DNA of 14,813 nt from assembly GCA_946221495.1 (NCBI GenBank), contig CAMIFA010000132.1, positions 1-14,813 of the forward strand, read 5' to 3'. This stretch comes from an uncultured cyanobacterium. Lineage in GTDB: Bacteria > Cyanobacteriota > Cyanobacteriia > Cyanobacteriales > Chroococcidiopsidaceae. Numbering within the stretch: position 1 is the first letter of the stretch; each line of letters begins with the position of its first letter. The position numbers and the translations under genes were made by a program. Positions 1 through 7,264 of this stretch are shown piece after piece. The notes under the pieces were generated by a model. It was not told the DNA's origin and ran no database searches. It saw only the letters and a list, made by a program, of their open reading frames with translations.

Positions 1-75
1 AGAATTTGTAAACCTAAACTACCTTGTAAGTCGAAATAACACCTCAATATAAAGAATTTGTAAACCTAAATTACC
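1..75. repeat. Pair of 23-bp direct repeats at the left edge
   Basis: Two copies of a 23-bp sequence beginning agaatttgtaaacctaaa lie at 1-23 and 53-75. They differ at one base (position 19 of the unit, c versus t) and are 52 bp apart start to start. The first 11 bases (agaatttgtaa) occur again in inverted orientation at 139-149. The first copy touches the window edge, so more copies may lie to the left. Their position upstream of the 62-residue gene suggests binding sites or a leader structure, but this is inference. Confidence 0.7.
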
Positions 76-129
76 GTAATAGTTCTGACGACATTGCTTA
101 ATAAATAAGCTGATAATACTAATAAAGCT

Positions 130-170
130 GCACTCTAGTTACAAATTCTCAAATTATTTCTTTAGAGTGC
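130..170 (+). promoter_or_regulatory. Inverted repeat upstream of the small membrane protein gene
   Basis: gcactcta at 130-137 is the exact reverse complement of tagagtgc at 163-170, giving an 8-bp stem with a 25-nt loop that ends 49 bases before the start codon at 220. The loop contains the inverted copy (139-149) of the repeat found at 1-23 and 53-75, so the leader could form either this hairpin or a longer pairing with 53-63. An operator or a leader structure is possible. There is no T-run after the stem, so a terminator is unlikely. Confidence 0.35.
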
Positions 171-219
171 TTAGAGTATTTATATTAAATATTCTCAATC
201 ACAATTTGGAGTTACAGTA

Positions 220-408
220 ATGTTGAAAAAAACTAGCGTCACTGAAGCCTTGTCTTATCAAACTGCTAATCAGCTAGTATACGAAGCTCAAGCAGATCAC
301 TATTTTGTTGATTGTTATCCTTATGCTATGCGAGGAATTGTTTTTGCGCTTCTCTTATCTGCTATTTTCTGGGGTGGCGTAATTGGTCTATTGACGCTGG
401 TATTTTAA
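220..408 (+). CDS. Small single-pass membrane protein of unknown function
   Basis: This encodes 62 residues that I do not recognise as a named family. The first half, about residues 1-37, is polar and mixed. From about residue 39 to the end it is almost entirely hydrophobic (GIVFALLLSAIFWGGVIGLL), which predicts one C-terminal transmembrane helix ending close to the stop codon. GGAG at 208-211 sits 8 bases before the ATG and supports translation from 220. A tail-anchored small protein with its N-terminal part in the cytoplasm is the simplest topology, but that is inference. The gene stands alone: the next gene starts more than 400 bases downstream. The leader carries direct and inverted repeats, so the gene may be specifically regulated. 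Confidence 0.6.
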   Translation: MLKKTSVTEALSYQTANQLVYEAQADHYFVDCYPYAMRGIVFALLLSAIFWGGVIGLLTLVF

Positions 409-817
409 AATTTAATTGGAGATTATTCAAGGTTATAGCTGCTTAAACAATTATTTTTTCAGCCACTTTTACCTGAGAAACAATCTAATAGGGTTATGCA
501 GAAGTCAACCTAATAAAAAATAGTAAAATATATATTTAAATAAAGCTAGTTTGGTCGAATTGCTGCTTGACCTACGGAGAATTTAGGAAGTAGGGAGTTA
601 GGAATTTGATATTTACAAAATCACAAGCGATAACTATATTAAGCTGTGCTAACGCGCTTTCAGCTAGTCCATTAAAGGTATAGTGGATAACGATATAAAT
701 AATTATTTGAGCAAAGGCTGTGGTGGCAGAAGGCTGTACTGAAGATTTAGGTAACAATCTCTATGTACAATCAAGAATTATTCAGCCTTGCATAAAAATT
801 ATGGGGTAATCGTTGCT
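409..817. other. Non-coding stretch between the small gene and pirin
   Basis: About 400 AT-rich bases hold no convincing gene. A 61-codon open frame on the minus strand (572-757) has no recognisable domain and is not supported by a good ribosome site. The stretch around 575-600 (ggaagtagggagttagga) resembles the degenerate short purine-rich tandem repeats seen elsewhere in the window. The pirin promoter presumably lies in the right half, but I could not pick a clear -35/-10 pair. Confidence 0.5.
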
Positions 818-1702
818 ATGCCCAACAGCATCTCTGATGTTCTTGAACCCGAAGTTAAAAATTTGGGTGGATTTGAGGCGCGGCGTGTTTTGCCTCATCA
901 GACTCGGCAGATGGTAGGACCATTCATCTTTTTCGACCATCTTGGCCCGGCTACCTTTGCAGCAGGTAAGGGAATGGATGTGCGATCGCATCCGCATATT
1001 AATTTAGCGACGGTAACTTACTTATTTGCCGGAACGCTGCTGCATCGTGATAGTCTCAATGTCGTTCAAGAGATTCAGCCAGGAGCAGTTAACTGGATGA
1101 CTGCGGGGCGGGGCGTTGTGCATTCAGAGCGATCAAAGCGCAGCCATGAAACAACGCTGCATGGTATCCAGACATGGGTTGCCCTTCCCGACGAACATGA
1201 GGAAACTGACCCTTGGTTTCGTCACTACTCAGCTAGTGAAATTCCCACTTGGCAAGAGCAAGGTGTCTCAATCACCTTAATTGCCGGACAGGCATATGGT
1301 AGAACATCACCCGTACAAACTTTTTCACCAATGATTTACCTCGATGTCCAACTGCCAGCCGGAACTAATTTCACGCTGCCTCCAGACTACAGTGAACAAG
1401 CAGTCTACAGCGTTACAGAAGGTCTTAAGGTAGACGGCGAACTTTTAGAGCCACAACGAATGATCATCCTACCTCAGCAGACTGTGACTATTAGTGCAAC
1501 AACCGATGCTCGCTGCATTGTCGTAGGTGGTGAACCTGTAGGTAAGCGCTACAAATGGTGGAATTTTGTCTCTAGCCGCCTGGAGCGAATTGAACAAGCA
1601 AAAGCAGACTGGCAGAACGGACGCTTTGAGCGAGTCCCTGAAGAAACCGAGTTTATTCCGCTACCTGAAGAACCTCAGACACTACCGGAACAACCCCTGT
1701 AA
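818..1702 (+). CDS. Pirin family protein (bicupin)
   Basis: Pirins are two-domain cupin proteins that bind one metal, usually iron, in the N-terminal cupin. Some bacterial members act as quercetin 2,3-dioxygenases and others as partners of regulators or enzymes. With the ATG at 818 the protein has 294 residues, the usual pirin length. The metal ligands are visible at the expected places: His58 and His60 in SHPHINLATVTY and His102 and Glu104 in GRGVVHSERS, matching the two-His, His-Glu pattern of human pirin. The C-terminal pirin_C domain covers roughly residues 170-270 and ends in an acidic, proline-rich tail. An in-frame TTG at 788 would add ten residues; I prefer 818 because GGGG at 803-806 precedes it. 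The DUF5996 gene follows 154 bases downstream on the same strand. The substrate cannot be read from the sequence. Confidence 0.93.
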   Translation: MPNSISDVLEPEVKNLGGFEARRVLPHQTRQMVGPFIFFDHLGPATFAAGKGMDVRSHPHINLATVTYLFAGTLLHRDSLNVVQEIQPGAVNWMTAGRGVVHSERSKRSHETTLHGIQTWVALPDEHEETDPWFRHYSASEIPTWQEQGVSITLIAGQAYGRTSPVQTFSPMIYLDVQLPAGTNFTLPPDYSEQAVYSVTEGLKVDGELLEPQRMIILPQQTVTISATTDARCIVVGGEPVGKRYKWWNFVSSRLERIEQAKADWQNGRFERVPEETEFIPLPEEPQTLPEQPL

Positions 1703-1846
1703 CAGCCGAGCTTCAACTTGTTTTAACGCTGTTAAGCGCTACCGATTGAGAATAATTTTCCTTTTCTTACCTGACAGGGAACTTCAAAAATTAAATAATC
1801 CTACCTGCCACTGTATGAGCTCACAGGAAAGTGTTTAGGATTTTAT

Positions 1847-1851
1847 GGAGG
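1847..1851 (+). promoter_or_regulatory. Ribosome binding site deciding the DUF5996 start
   Basis: GGAGG lies 5 bases before the ATG at 1857. An in-frame ATG at 1845 overlaps this motif and would use it as coding sequence, so translation most likely starts at 1857. Confidence 0.7.
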
Positions 1852-1856
1852 CAAGT

Positions 1857-2795
1857 ATGAATAACGACGTTTTATGGACAGCATTGCCGTTAGCAGAGTG
1901 GCAAGATACTTATGCAACGCTGCATATGTGGACGCAGATCGTCGGCAAAATCCGTTTAGCGCAAACTCCCTTAGTCAACCACTGGTGGAATGTACCTCTA
2001 TATGTAACAGCTCGCGGTCTTACTACCTCGCCAATGCCTTACAAAGATCGCACCTTTGAGATTGACTTCGATTTTATTGATCATCAACTACTGATTAAGT
2101 GCGATAACGGCGCTACAGAATCCATTGCTTTAGTACCACGTTCTGTAGCTGACTTTTATCAAGAAGTTATGCAGAGGCTAGATAAGCTGGAAATTAAGGT
2201 GAAAATCTGGACTATGCCTGTCGAAGTAGAAAACCCAATTGAGTTTGAACAAGATCATCAAAATGCCGCTTATGATCCAGAATATGCAAATCGGTTCTGG
2301 CGGATTTTAGTACGAGCAGACAAAGTGTTCCATGAGTTTCGCTCGCGCTTCATTGGCAAATGCAGCCCTGTACATTTCTACTGGGGAAGTTTCGATTTGG
2401 CGGTGACGCGCTTTTCTGGAAGACGAGCGCCAGCAAGGGAGGGTGCAGACTCAATTACTAGGGAAGCCTATTCGCATGAAGTAATTAGTCATGGTTTCTG
2501 GCCTGGTATCCGCGCATCCGGTGCAGTAGAGCGATCGCAGTCGGATAGCACAATCAATGCGCCTGCTTTTTACTCCTACACTGCTCCTGAGCCTCCTGGT
2601 TTAAGTAAACAACTGATTCGTCCTAGTCAGGCGTTTTATAGTCCAGCCGTGAAAGAGTTCATCCTGCTTTATGACGATGTCCGGAACACAGATTCGCCTG
2701 AAGAAATGCTGCTAGAGTTTCTCCAAACTACCTATGAAGCGGGAGCTAACCTAGCGGCATGGGATCGCGCCGCACTAGAGCGAGCAACGGCTTGA
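1857..2795 (+). CDS. DUF5996 family protein
   Basis: The protein has 312 residues from the ATG at 1857 and belongs to the DUF5996 family of soluble proteins of unknown function. It shows the family hallmarks: an N-terminal LPLAEWQDTYATLHMWTQIV segment, then WWNVPLYVTARGL, and a central CSPVHFYWGSFDLAVTRFSG block, with a later HEVISHGFWPG motif. These regions are rich in His, Trp and Tyr and could form a binding pocket, but no enzyme activity is established. No signal peptide or membrane segment is visible. The gene follows the pirin gene on the same strand with a 154-base gap, so the two may be co-transcribed. It is convergent with egtD. The GGAGG at 1847-1851 makes the start firm. Confidence 0.9.
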   Translation: MNNDVLWTALPLAEWQDTYATLHMWTQIVGKIRLAQTPLVNHWWNVPLYVTARGLTTSPMPYKDRTFEIDFDFIDHQLLIKCDNGATESIALVPRSVADFYQEVMQRLDKLEIKVKIWTMPVEVENPIEFEQDHQNAAYDPEYANRFWRILVRADKVFHEFRSRFIGKCSPVHFYWGSFDLAVTRFSGRRAPAREGADSITREAYSHEVISHGFWPGIRASGAVERSQSDSTINAPAFYSYTAPEPPGLSKQLIRPSQAFYSPAVKEFILLYDDVRNTDSPEEMLLEFLQTTYEAGANLAAWDRAALERATA

Positions 2796-3053
2796 TATAG
2801 GTTAATTACAGCACTAAAAAGGTTTTGGAGGGCAGTAGTAGTAGTGCGATCGCATTCCTTCTTTCTCTAAAAAGCCAGAAAACCATATTGCTGCTATCTG
2901 GTATTTCATGCCCCACTACAACGAACTGTTACGTATTTAGAGCTACTATCCACCCTTTATCCTTACTTATTCAGGGCTATCCGTGATTTTTAGTCTGATG
3001 CTTAAATGTGACAGCAATATGTCATCTACTGGCTTTTATCCTTGTTACCCCTC

Positions 3054-4082
3054 TTAAGAAGGTTGTAATTGACAAAGCAACAAGCCAAACCACTTATTTG
3101 GATCTGTCCAAACTTTCACTGGTTTTAGTCCCCGACTTGAAAGTTGAGGCTGCATTGTGTTGAGGTCAAACTTACGAGAAATTTCTGTGAGCATTGTCTC
3201 GCCTTCGGCAAAATCAACTGTCAAATCTAGGGCGCGTAAATGTACAGTCTGCGATCGCAAACTTCGTAAGTGCATTTCAATTTGAGCATTGGTTTCGTTA
3301 TAAAATGCCCAATGTGCAAATTGCGTGGTGTCAAAATTACCCTGAAAGCGCTGATTAAGATGATGCAGCATATTAAGGTTAAACGCTGCCGTCACACCTT
3401 GGCGATCGTTATAAGCTGCTTCCAAGAGATGTTTTGGCTTTTGTAAATCTATTCCTAACAAGAAATACTCGCGCTCATGTAGTGCAGATGTAATTTGGGA
3501 GAAGAATAAATCACACTCTTGGGGATTGAGATTCCCTAATGTGCTACCGATAAAACAAATCATCCGGCTAGGTAGCTGACACGGTATTAATTCTTGTAGC
3601 GCTAATTCGTAAGTGCTTGCTAGAGCCTGGACTTGCAGCGTGTCGTAATCGGCTAGTAGTTGCCGCGCACTAATTTCTAGGATACCAGCACTCACATCAA
3701 TTGGTATATAGCGCAGAGGGTAGCCTAATTTGTCGTAAGCATCTAGGAGAATCCGAGTTTTGGTTGAACTACCGCTACCAAGTTCTACTATTTCACAGAT
3801 ATTTGTAGTTTGGGCAATTTCGATGGCATATTTTTGTAAAATTGCGGTTTCTGTGCGTGTTAGATAATACTCAGGCAGATCGCAAATCTGCTCGAATAAC
3901 TGGGAACCGCGATCATCATAGAAGTAACGCGCTGGCAGAGATTTAGGCGTTTGAGTTAATGAGTTAATTACGTCGCTACCATCAATTGCATGATTGGCTG
4001 ATTGCTCTGAACTGGATAAATGCTTTATCTGCAAGCGTTTTGTAATAGTGTCATTGCTGCTTGCAGCCTTAAATATTGACAT
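3054..4082 (-). CDS. egtD: L-histidine N-alpha-methyltransferase
   Basis: EgtD uses three SAM molecules to trimethylate the alpha-amino group of histidine, giving hercynine, the first step of ergothioneine synthesis. The 342-residue protein shows the family signature PARYFYDDRGSQLFEQI at residues 50-66, SAM motif VELGSGSS at 99-106, YIPIDVS at 125-131 and FIGSTLGNL at 177-185. Glu300 and Ser302 (TEIS) match the Glu/Ser pair that binds the imidazole in mycobacterial EgtD. The N-terminal 40 residues are low in conservation and look like a flexible extension. AAGGAAGG at 4087-4094, four bases before the ATG, confirms the start. It is the last gene of the egtC-egtB-egtD group, 195 bases after the egtB stop, so it may have its own promoter as well. 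Confidence 0.95.
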   Translation of the reverse strand: MSIFKAASSNDTITKRLQIKHLSSSEQSANHAIDGSDVINSLTQTPKSLPARYFYDDRGSQLFEQICDLPEYYLTRTETAILQKYAIEIAQTTNICEIVELGSGSSTKTRILLDAYDKLGYPLRYIPIDVSAGILEISARQLLADYDTLQVQALASTYELALQELIPCQLPSRMICFIGSTLGNLNPQECDLFFSQITSALHEREYFLLGIDLQKPKHLLEAAYNDRQGVTAAFNLNMLHHLNQRFQGNFDTTQFAHWAFYNETNAQIEMHLRSLRSQTVHLRALDLTVDFAEGETMLTEISRKFDLNTMQPQLSSRGLKPVKVWTDPNKWFGLLLCQLQPS

Positions 4083-4277
4083 TCAACCTTCCTTTGCTTG
4101 GCACGACAAAATAGCAATTACGTTCTTTATGCCAGTACGCGATCGCAATTCCTAAATAACTTACTTCAACCGTCAGACAGTAAATCACAAAGCTATGACG
4201 CATAAAATCATGCCTAAGCCAGATTGCTCAAAGCCCACGCTTATTGCTGATAATTCTTACTAAAAAAGCTGGTTAAT

Positions 4278-5705
4278 TTACATAGCATTCAAATTATCAC
4301 TTTTAGCACAGCGAAAGCCTGCGAGAATTTGGCGAACGTCGGGGTAATACCAATTACGAAAACTACAACGCAGCGCCCAAGGACGAGTTGCCCAGCTGCC
4401 TCCTTTTAGTACCTGGTGTTGCCCATCAAAATATTTCTGGGAATAACCAACGTAAGGGTAACTGATAAAACCTTCATAGCCCTGAAAAACAGAAGCTGTC
4501 CACTCCCAAACATTGCCTAAAGTATCGTATAAGCCATAAGCACTTTGTCCATCGGGGTAGGCATTTACAGGAGTTGTCTGGCTAAATAAATTATCGTGAT
4601 TACAGCGATCGCTATCTAATGCTTCTCCCCAAGGATATGTGCGCCGGACTTGATTTTCTGAGTCCCAACTAGCTGCTTTTTCCCATTCTGCTTCTGTAGG
4701 TAGCCGCTTACCCACAAACGCAGCATAAGCTTCTGCTTCATAATAGGAAACACCGCAAACAGGGTGATGCTCCCAACAGAGATGATTTGACCAATAGAGG
4801 GGTTGTGTCACCTGCTGGCGCTGCAACCATTCCCAACCAGCATTTGACCACAAACTGGGATTTTGATATCCTCCCGCCTCCATAAACTCCTTATACTGCC
4901 CACAAGTGACAGGGTAACGGTCAATCCAGTAAGTCTCAACGTTTACCTCATACACTGGACGCTCATTATCTAAAGCATTAATACATTGGTTTCCCTGTTC
5001 AAAGTACCCACCAGGAATCTCCACCATCTCCTCAACATCAAGAATTGGCAGAGGATAAAGTATTCCTCCCGCCTCTTGTCTTTTCGTCCCCTTGTCTCCT
5101 TGTCTCCTCGTCCCCTTGTCTCCTTGTCCCCTTGTCTCCTTGTCTCCTTGTCTCCTTGTCTCCTTGTCCCCTTGTCTCCTCGTCTCCTTGTCCCCTTGTC
5201 CCCTTGTCCCCTTGTCTCCTATCTCCTCCCCTATCCCCCAACGTTGCAATTGCAGCACAAAAGCAATAGTTTCACTGTGCTGGCTTTCATGCTGAATTAA
5301 CCAGCGCCATAAACGTTCTTGGCTGTCTAAATCAACTGTCTCCAGGTAGTGTAGGGTTTTCTCTCTTACTGTGTCTAAATAGTGGATAATTTCGGCAAAG
5401 GGCGGCAAATTAACGCGCTGCGTCTTCGGCAAACCATCGGCGACAAACAACTGGCGGTACTCGGGAAATAAAGGCGGCATTCCTGCACCCCGTTCTAATA
5501 GCCACAAAGATTCAGTAAAGGCAATGTGACCTAAATGCCATCCCACAGGGCTAAAGTCTGGATGAGGATGATGGCAAAATGTAGCATAGTCTATGCCTCT
5601 AAATAAATCCAGTGTCCCCATGCGGCACTGGTGCATAGCATCAGCAATCACCTCTTTAGGAGGAATTGAATCTCTACGACTGGATTGAATTGATTTGGAT
5701 CTCAA
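4278..5705 (-). CDS. egtB: Ergothioneine sulfoxide synthase with repeat-encoded linker
   Basis: EgtB is a non-haem iron enzyme that uses O2 to join hercynine to gamma-glutamylcysteine (or cysteine in some lineages), forming a sulfoxide. From the TTG at 5705 the protein has 475 residues. The DinB-like domain (about 20-160) carries the iron ligands: a His in GWHLGHIAF (57 or 60) and His139/His143 in the HESQHSE motif. The FGE-sulfatase domain (about 225-470) begins at MVEIPGGYFEQG and includes RLPTEAEWEKAA, GNVWEWTAS and LKGGSWATRPWALRCSFR. Between them, residues about 163-211 are six tandem copies of an 8-residue unit like GDKETRRQ, encoded by an octamer repeat. The start is uncertain: the frame stays open to a TTG at 5783 overlapping egtC by 110 bases, with GTG at 5720 and ATG at 5636 as alternatives. 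I chose TTG 5705 because GGGAG lies six bases before it. Confidence 0.92.
   Translation of the reverse strand: MRSKSIQSSRRDSIPPKEVIADAMHQCRMGTLDLFRGIDYATFCHHPHPDFSPVGWHLGHIAFTESLWLLERGAGMPPLFPEYRQLFVADGLPKTQRVNLPPFAEIIHYLDTVREKTLHYLETVDLDSQERLWRWLIQHESQHSETIAFVLQLQRWGIGEEIGDKGTRGQGDKETRRQGDKETRRQGDKETRGQGDKGTRRQGDKGTKRQEAGGILYPLPILDVEEMVEIPGGYFEQGNQCINALDNERPVYEVNVETYWIDRYPVTCGQYKEFMEAGGYQNPSLWSNAGWEWLQRQQVTQPLYWSNHLCWEHHPVCGVSYYEAEAYAAFVGKRLPTEAEWEKAASWDSENQVRRTYPWGEALDSDRCNHDNLFSQTTPVNAYPDGQSAYGLYDTLGNVWEWTASVFQGYEGFISYPYVGYSQKYFDGQHQVLKGGSWATRPWALRCSFRNWYYPDVRQILAGFRCAKSDNLNAM
5075..5218. repeat. Eighteen 8-bp tandem repeats inside egtB
   Basis: On the plus strand the unit is CTTGTCTC or CTTGTCCC, with a few single-base variants (CTCGTCCC, TTCGTCCC, CTTGTCTT). 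Exactly eighteen units run without a gap over 144 bp. Because 8 is not a multiple of 3, the unit uses all three codon phases and three units encode eight residues; eighteen units give 48 codons and keep egtB in frame. The repeat contains no stop in any frame on either strand, which explains several spurious open frames here. A change of one unit would shift the frame of the FGE domain. Confidence 0.95.
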
Positions 5706-6468
5706 GGTCTTCTCCCACACTGAGAATACTTTGTTCTGGGAAAGAGTGCCAATCACCCTCAAACAAAGGTTCGGAGGCAACAATTACCGCTTCTGGATAA
5801 GCTGGATCGTCTCTTAGCCAGTATAGAGATGGACTTTGTGTACCAACCGCGAACCGCGAGGCAATTAGGCGATGTCCATCACTTAAAATCATATTCGCAG
5901 AAGCTGTTACTTGATAAGCCTGCGTCAATTCTTCTAGAGTTAGCAATGAGGTCTTTAAAGCCTGTTCTACGGTAGTAGTAGGATTTGTTTGCAATTCATT
6001 AATTATTAGCGCAAAAAAGTGTTCAGAATCGGTACTACCATCAATTGCCTGGTAAGCAACATCATTCAGGCGATCGCAAATTGGGCGTAACAGTGTCTGC
6101 TTAAAGTTTTCAATTCTGCCATTATGAATGCATAACAGGCGATCATACTCAAAAGGCTGACAGTTACTTATATTCACAGCTTGACCACTTGTTGCACTGC
6201 GAATACTAGCCAGCATACATCCCGATTCAACATAGCGACTCAGACTTGGCAGATTAACATCATTCCAAATTGGTAGTAAGTTTTTGTAAATAAAAGGGTT
6301 AGTATCTTTTTGTGCGTGATACCAGCCAACACCAAAGCCATCAGCATTAACTACTCCAGAGTTCATCTCCCGGGGTTGATAACTCTGAACTATTAACGAG
6401 TGTTCTGGTTTATACAGCAAGTAGTCCAGAGAAATTGGTGAACCAATGTAGCCAAGCAAACGGCACAT
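5674..6468 (-). CDS. egtC: Ergothioneine biosynthesis amidohydrolase, class II glutamine amidotransferase fold
   Basis: EgtC removes the gamma-glutamyl group from the sulfoxide made by EgtB, leaving hercynylcysteine sulfoxide. The 264-residue protein is an N-terminal-nucleophile hydrolase: Cys2 (start MCRLLGYIGSP) is the catalytic nucleophile after removal of Met1. Other GATase type II landmarks are NADGFGVGWY at 41-50, HNGRIENF at 115-122 and STDSEHFFAL at 145-154. The length fits the family. It is the first gene of the egt group and its 3' end overlaps the start of egtB. No clear ribosome site precedes the ATG at 6468, but the exact Cys2 position makes the start certain. Its presence suggests that the local EgtB uses gamma-glutamylcysteine rather than free cysteine. 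Confidence 0.92.
   Translation of the reverse strand: MCRLLGYIGSPISLDYLLYKPEHSLIVQSYQPREMNSGVVNADGFGVGWYHAQKDTNPFIYKNLLPIWNDVNLPSLSRYVESGCMLASIRSATSGQAVNISNCQPFEYDRLLCIHNGRIENFKQTLLRPICDRLNDVAYQAIDGSTDSEHFFALIINELQTNPTTTVEQALKTSLLTLEELTQAYQVTASANMILSDGHRLIASRFAVGTQSPSLYWLRDDPAYPEAVIVASEPLFEGDWHSFPEQSILSVGEDLEIQINSIQS
5712..5716 (-). promoter_or_regulatory. Candidate ribosome binding site for egtB
   Basis: Read on the minus strand, GGGAG lies six bases before the TTG at 5705, inside the 3' end of egtC. It is the best ribosome site among the in-frame candidate starts of egtB and implies translational coupling to egtC, with a 32-base overlap. Confidence 0.4.
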
Positions 6469-6565
6469 GATAGAAGATTTTGCAACAATACTTCATATTG
6501 TACGCAGGTAAATCTATTAATGGCATCCTAGAAAGAATACTTACAGGCTTTTTGCGTGAGGTAAA

Positions 6566-6640
6566 ATGAAGCAGCGTCAGGAGTTTTTATCTATTATCTT
6601 AAGTATTTTTGCGGTTGCGATCGCCCCCAGTTACAACTAA
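6566..6640 (+). CDS. Possible 24-residue hydrophobic peptide
   Basis: An ATG at 6566 opens a 24-codon frame ending at TAA 6640. The peptide starts MKQRQEF and continues with a hydrophobic run (LSIILSIFAVAIAP), so it looks like a one-helix membrane peptide or a stand-alone signal peptide. GAGG at 6558-6561 lies four bases before the ATG. The HIP1 site at about 6617 falls inside it. It may be a real small protein, the remnant of a secreted protein gene, or chance. There is no homology evidence. Confidence 0.25.
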   Translation: MKQRQEFLSIILSIFAVAIAPSYN

Positions 6641-7179
6641 GTCTATTACCTACATACTTGGGCTTAAGTAAAACTCCATCTCAGAGCGCTCATCAAAAAC
6701 AAAGCTCCTAAAATTAATATTATTTCATTCAATATTTATTCAATCATCAACTTTAAAGAGCGAGAATTTCTCTAACCTATAACTTTCTTTGTTGACGAAA
6801 ATGAAGTAGGAGCAACGCTTTGATAAGCGATTGCCGCTAATGTTAATTTAATCACCTAAGCTTTGTGAATATATAGAAAACACTGAAGTTATTAATTGAT
6901 CTTCACGTACATTTATAGTAGTTATAATTTTTAAGCACAATTAAGTTAGCTTGCACCTTCATTAATAGTAGTTGAAGCTTAGATGAGCGCTGACATTCTG
7001 CCTTTTTATGTTAACTAATCTGCCTCAAACCTAAGAATTTTTCATACTGGCAAAGATGCTAACATATTAACAAGGTATCAAGCATTATTAAGCTTTTGAT
7101 AGCAAGCAAAATGCTATGAATTGGACATCAATATAGCTCGGTGCAAGATATTAAGGAAAGAATACTACAGCTGTGAGCA

Positions 7180-7185
7180 TATAAT
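7180..7185 (+). promoter_or_regulatory. Perfect -10 hexamer before the tRNA-like element
   Basis: TATAAT matches the consensus sigma-70 -10 box exactly and would place transcription start near 7192, just before the 5' arm of the tRNA-like fold. At 17 or 18 bases upstream I see only purine-rich aaagaa, not TTGACA, so the -35 is weak or absent. The same promoter could serve the slipin gene with a leader of about 150 bases. Confidence 0.35.
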
Positions 7186-7196
7186 GAATACGATCC

Positions 7197-7264
7197 CGGT
7201 AAGTTAGGAGCGAGTAGCCATCAGGTGACACTGCTATGGAGGGTTCGATTCCCTCAATCTACCG
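7197..7264 (+). ncRNA. tRNA-like element without a D-arm; possible tRNA pseudogene or leader structure
   Basis: The T-arm is canonical: gaggg 7239-7243, loop TTCGATT 7244-7250, ccctc 7251-7255. Directly after it, as in a tRNA, aatctaccg (7256-7264) pairs with cggtaagtt (7197-7205) in a nine-position stem with one A-C mismatch and one G-U. Between them, catcag (7219-7224) pairs with ctg (7231-7233) and atg (7236-7238) around a 2-base bulge, with a 6-base loop. No D-stem and no 7-base anticodon loop can be drawn, and only 33 bases lie between the acceptor 5' strand and the T-arm, about ten fewer than normal. No CCA is encoded; the next bases are ca. It is therefore not a standard tRNA. It may be a decayed tRNA, a tRNA-like small RNA, or a mimic in the leader of the slipin gene. 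Confidence 0.35.

Noticed and set aside
1..75. CRISPR-like spacing of two repeats
   Set aside because: Only two copies of 23 bp with a 29-bp gap are visible, shorter than the usual cyanobacterial CRISPR repeat, with one mismatch and no cas gene in the window.
572..757. 61-codon open frame on the minus strand
   Set aside because: No ribosome site, no recognisable domain, AT-rich composition like the surrounding non-coding DNA, and no homology that I can recall.
4986..5300. Several open frames of 67 to 104 codons over the egtB repeat, on both strands
   Set aside because: They consist mainly of the octamer repeat, which has no stop in any frame, and lie within the well-supported egtB frame.
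5706..5783. Full-length egtB start at TTG 5783
   Set aside because: It would overlap egtC by 110 bases and add residues not expected before the DinB domain; a ribosome site is seen only for a later start.
7197..7264. tmRNA or an ordinary tRNA gene
   Set aside because: No tmRNA 5' GGGG acceptor or tag frame is seen, and a D-stem and 7-base anticodon loop cannot be formed, so I report it only as tRNA-like.
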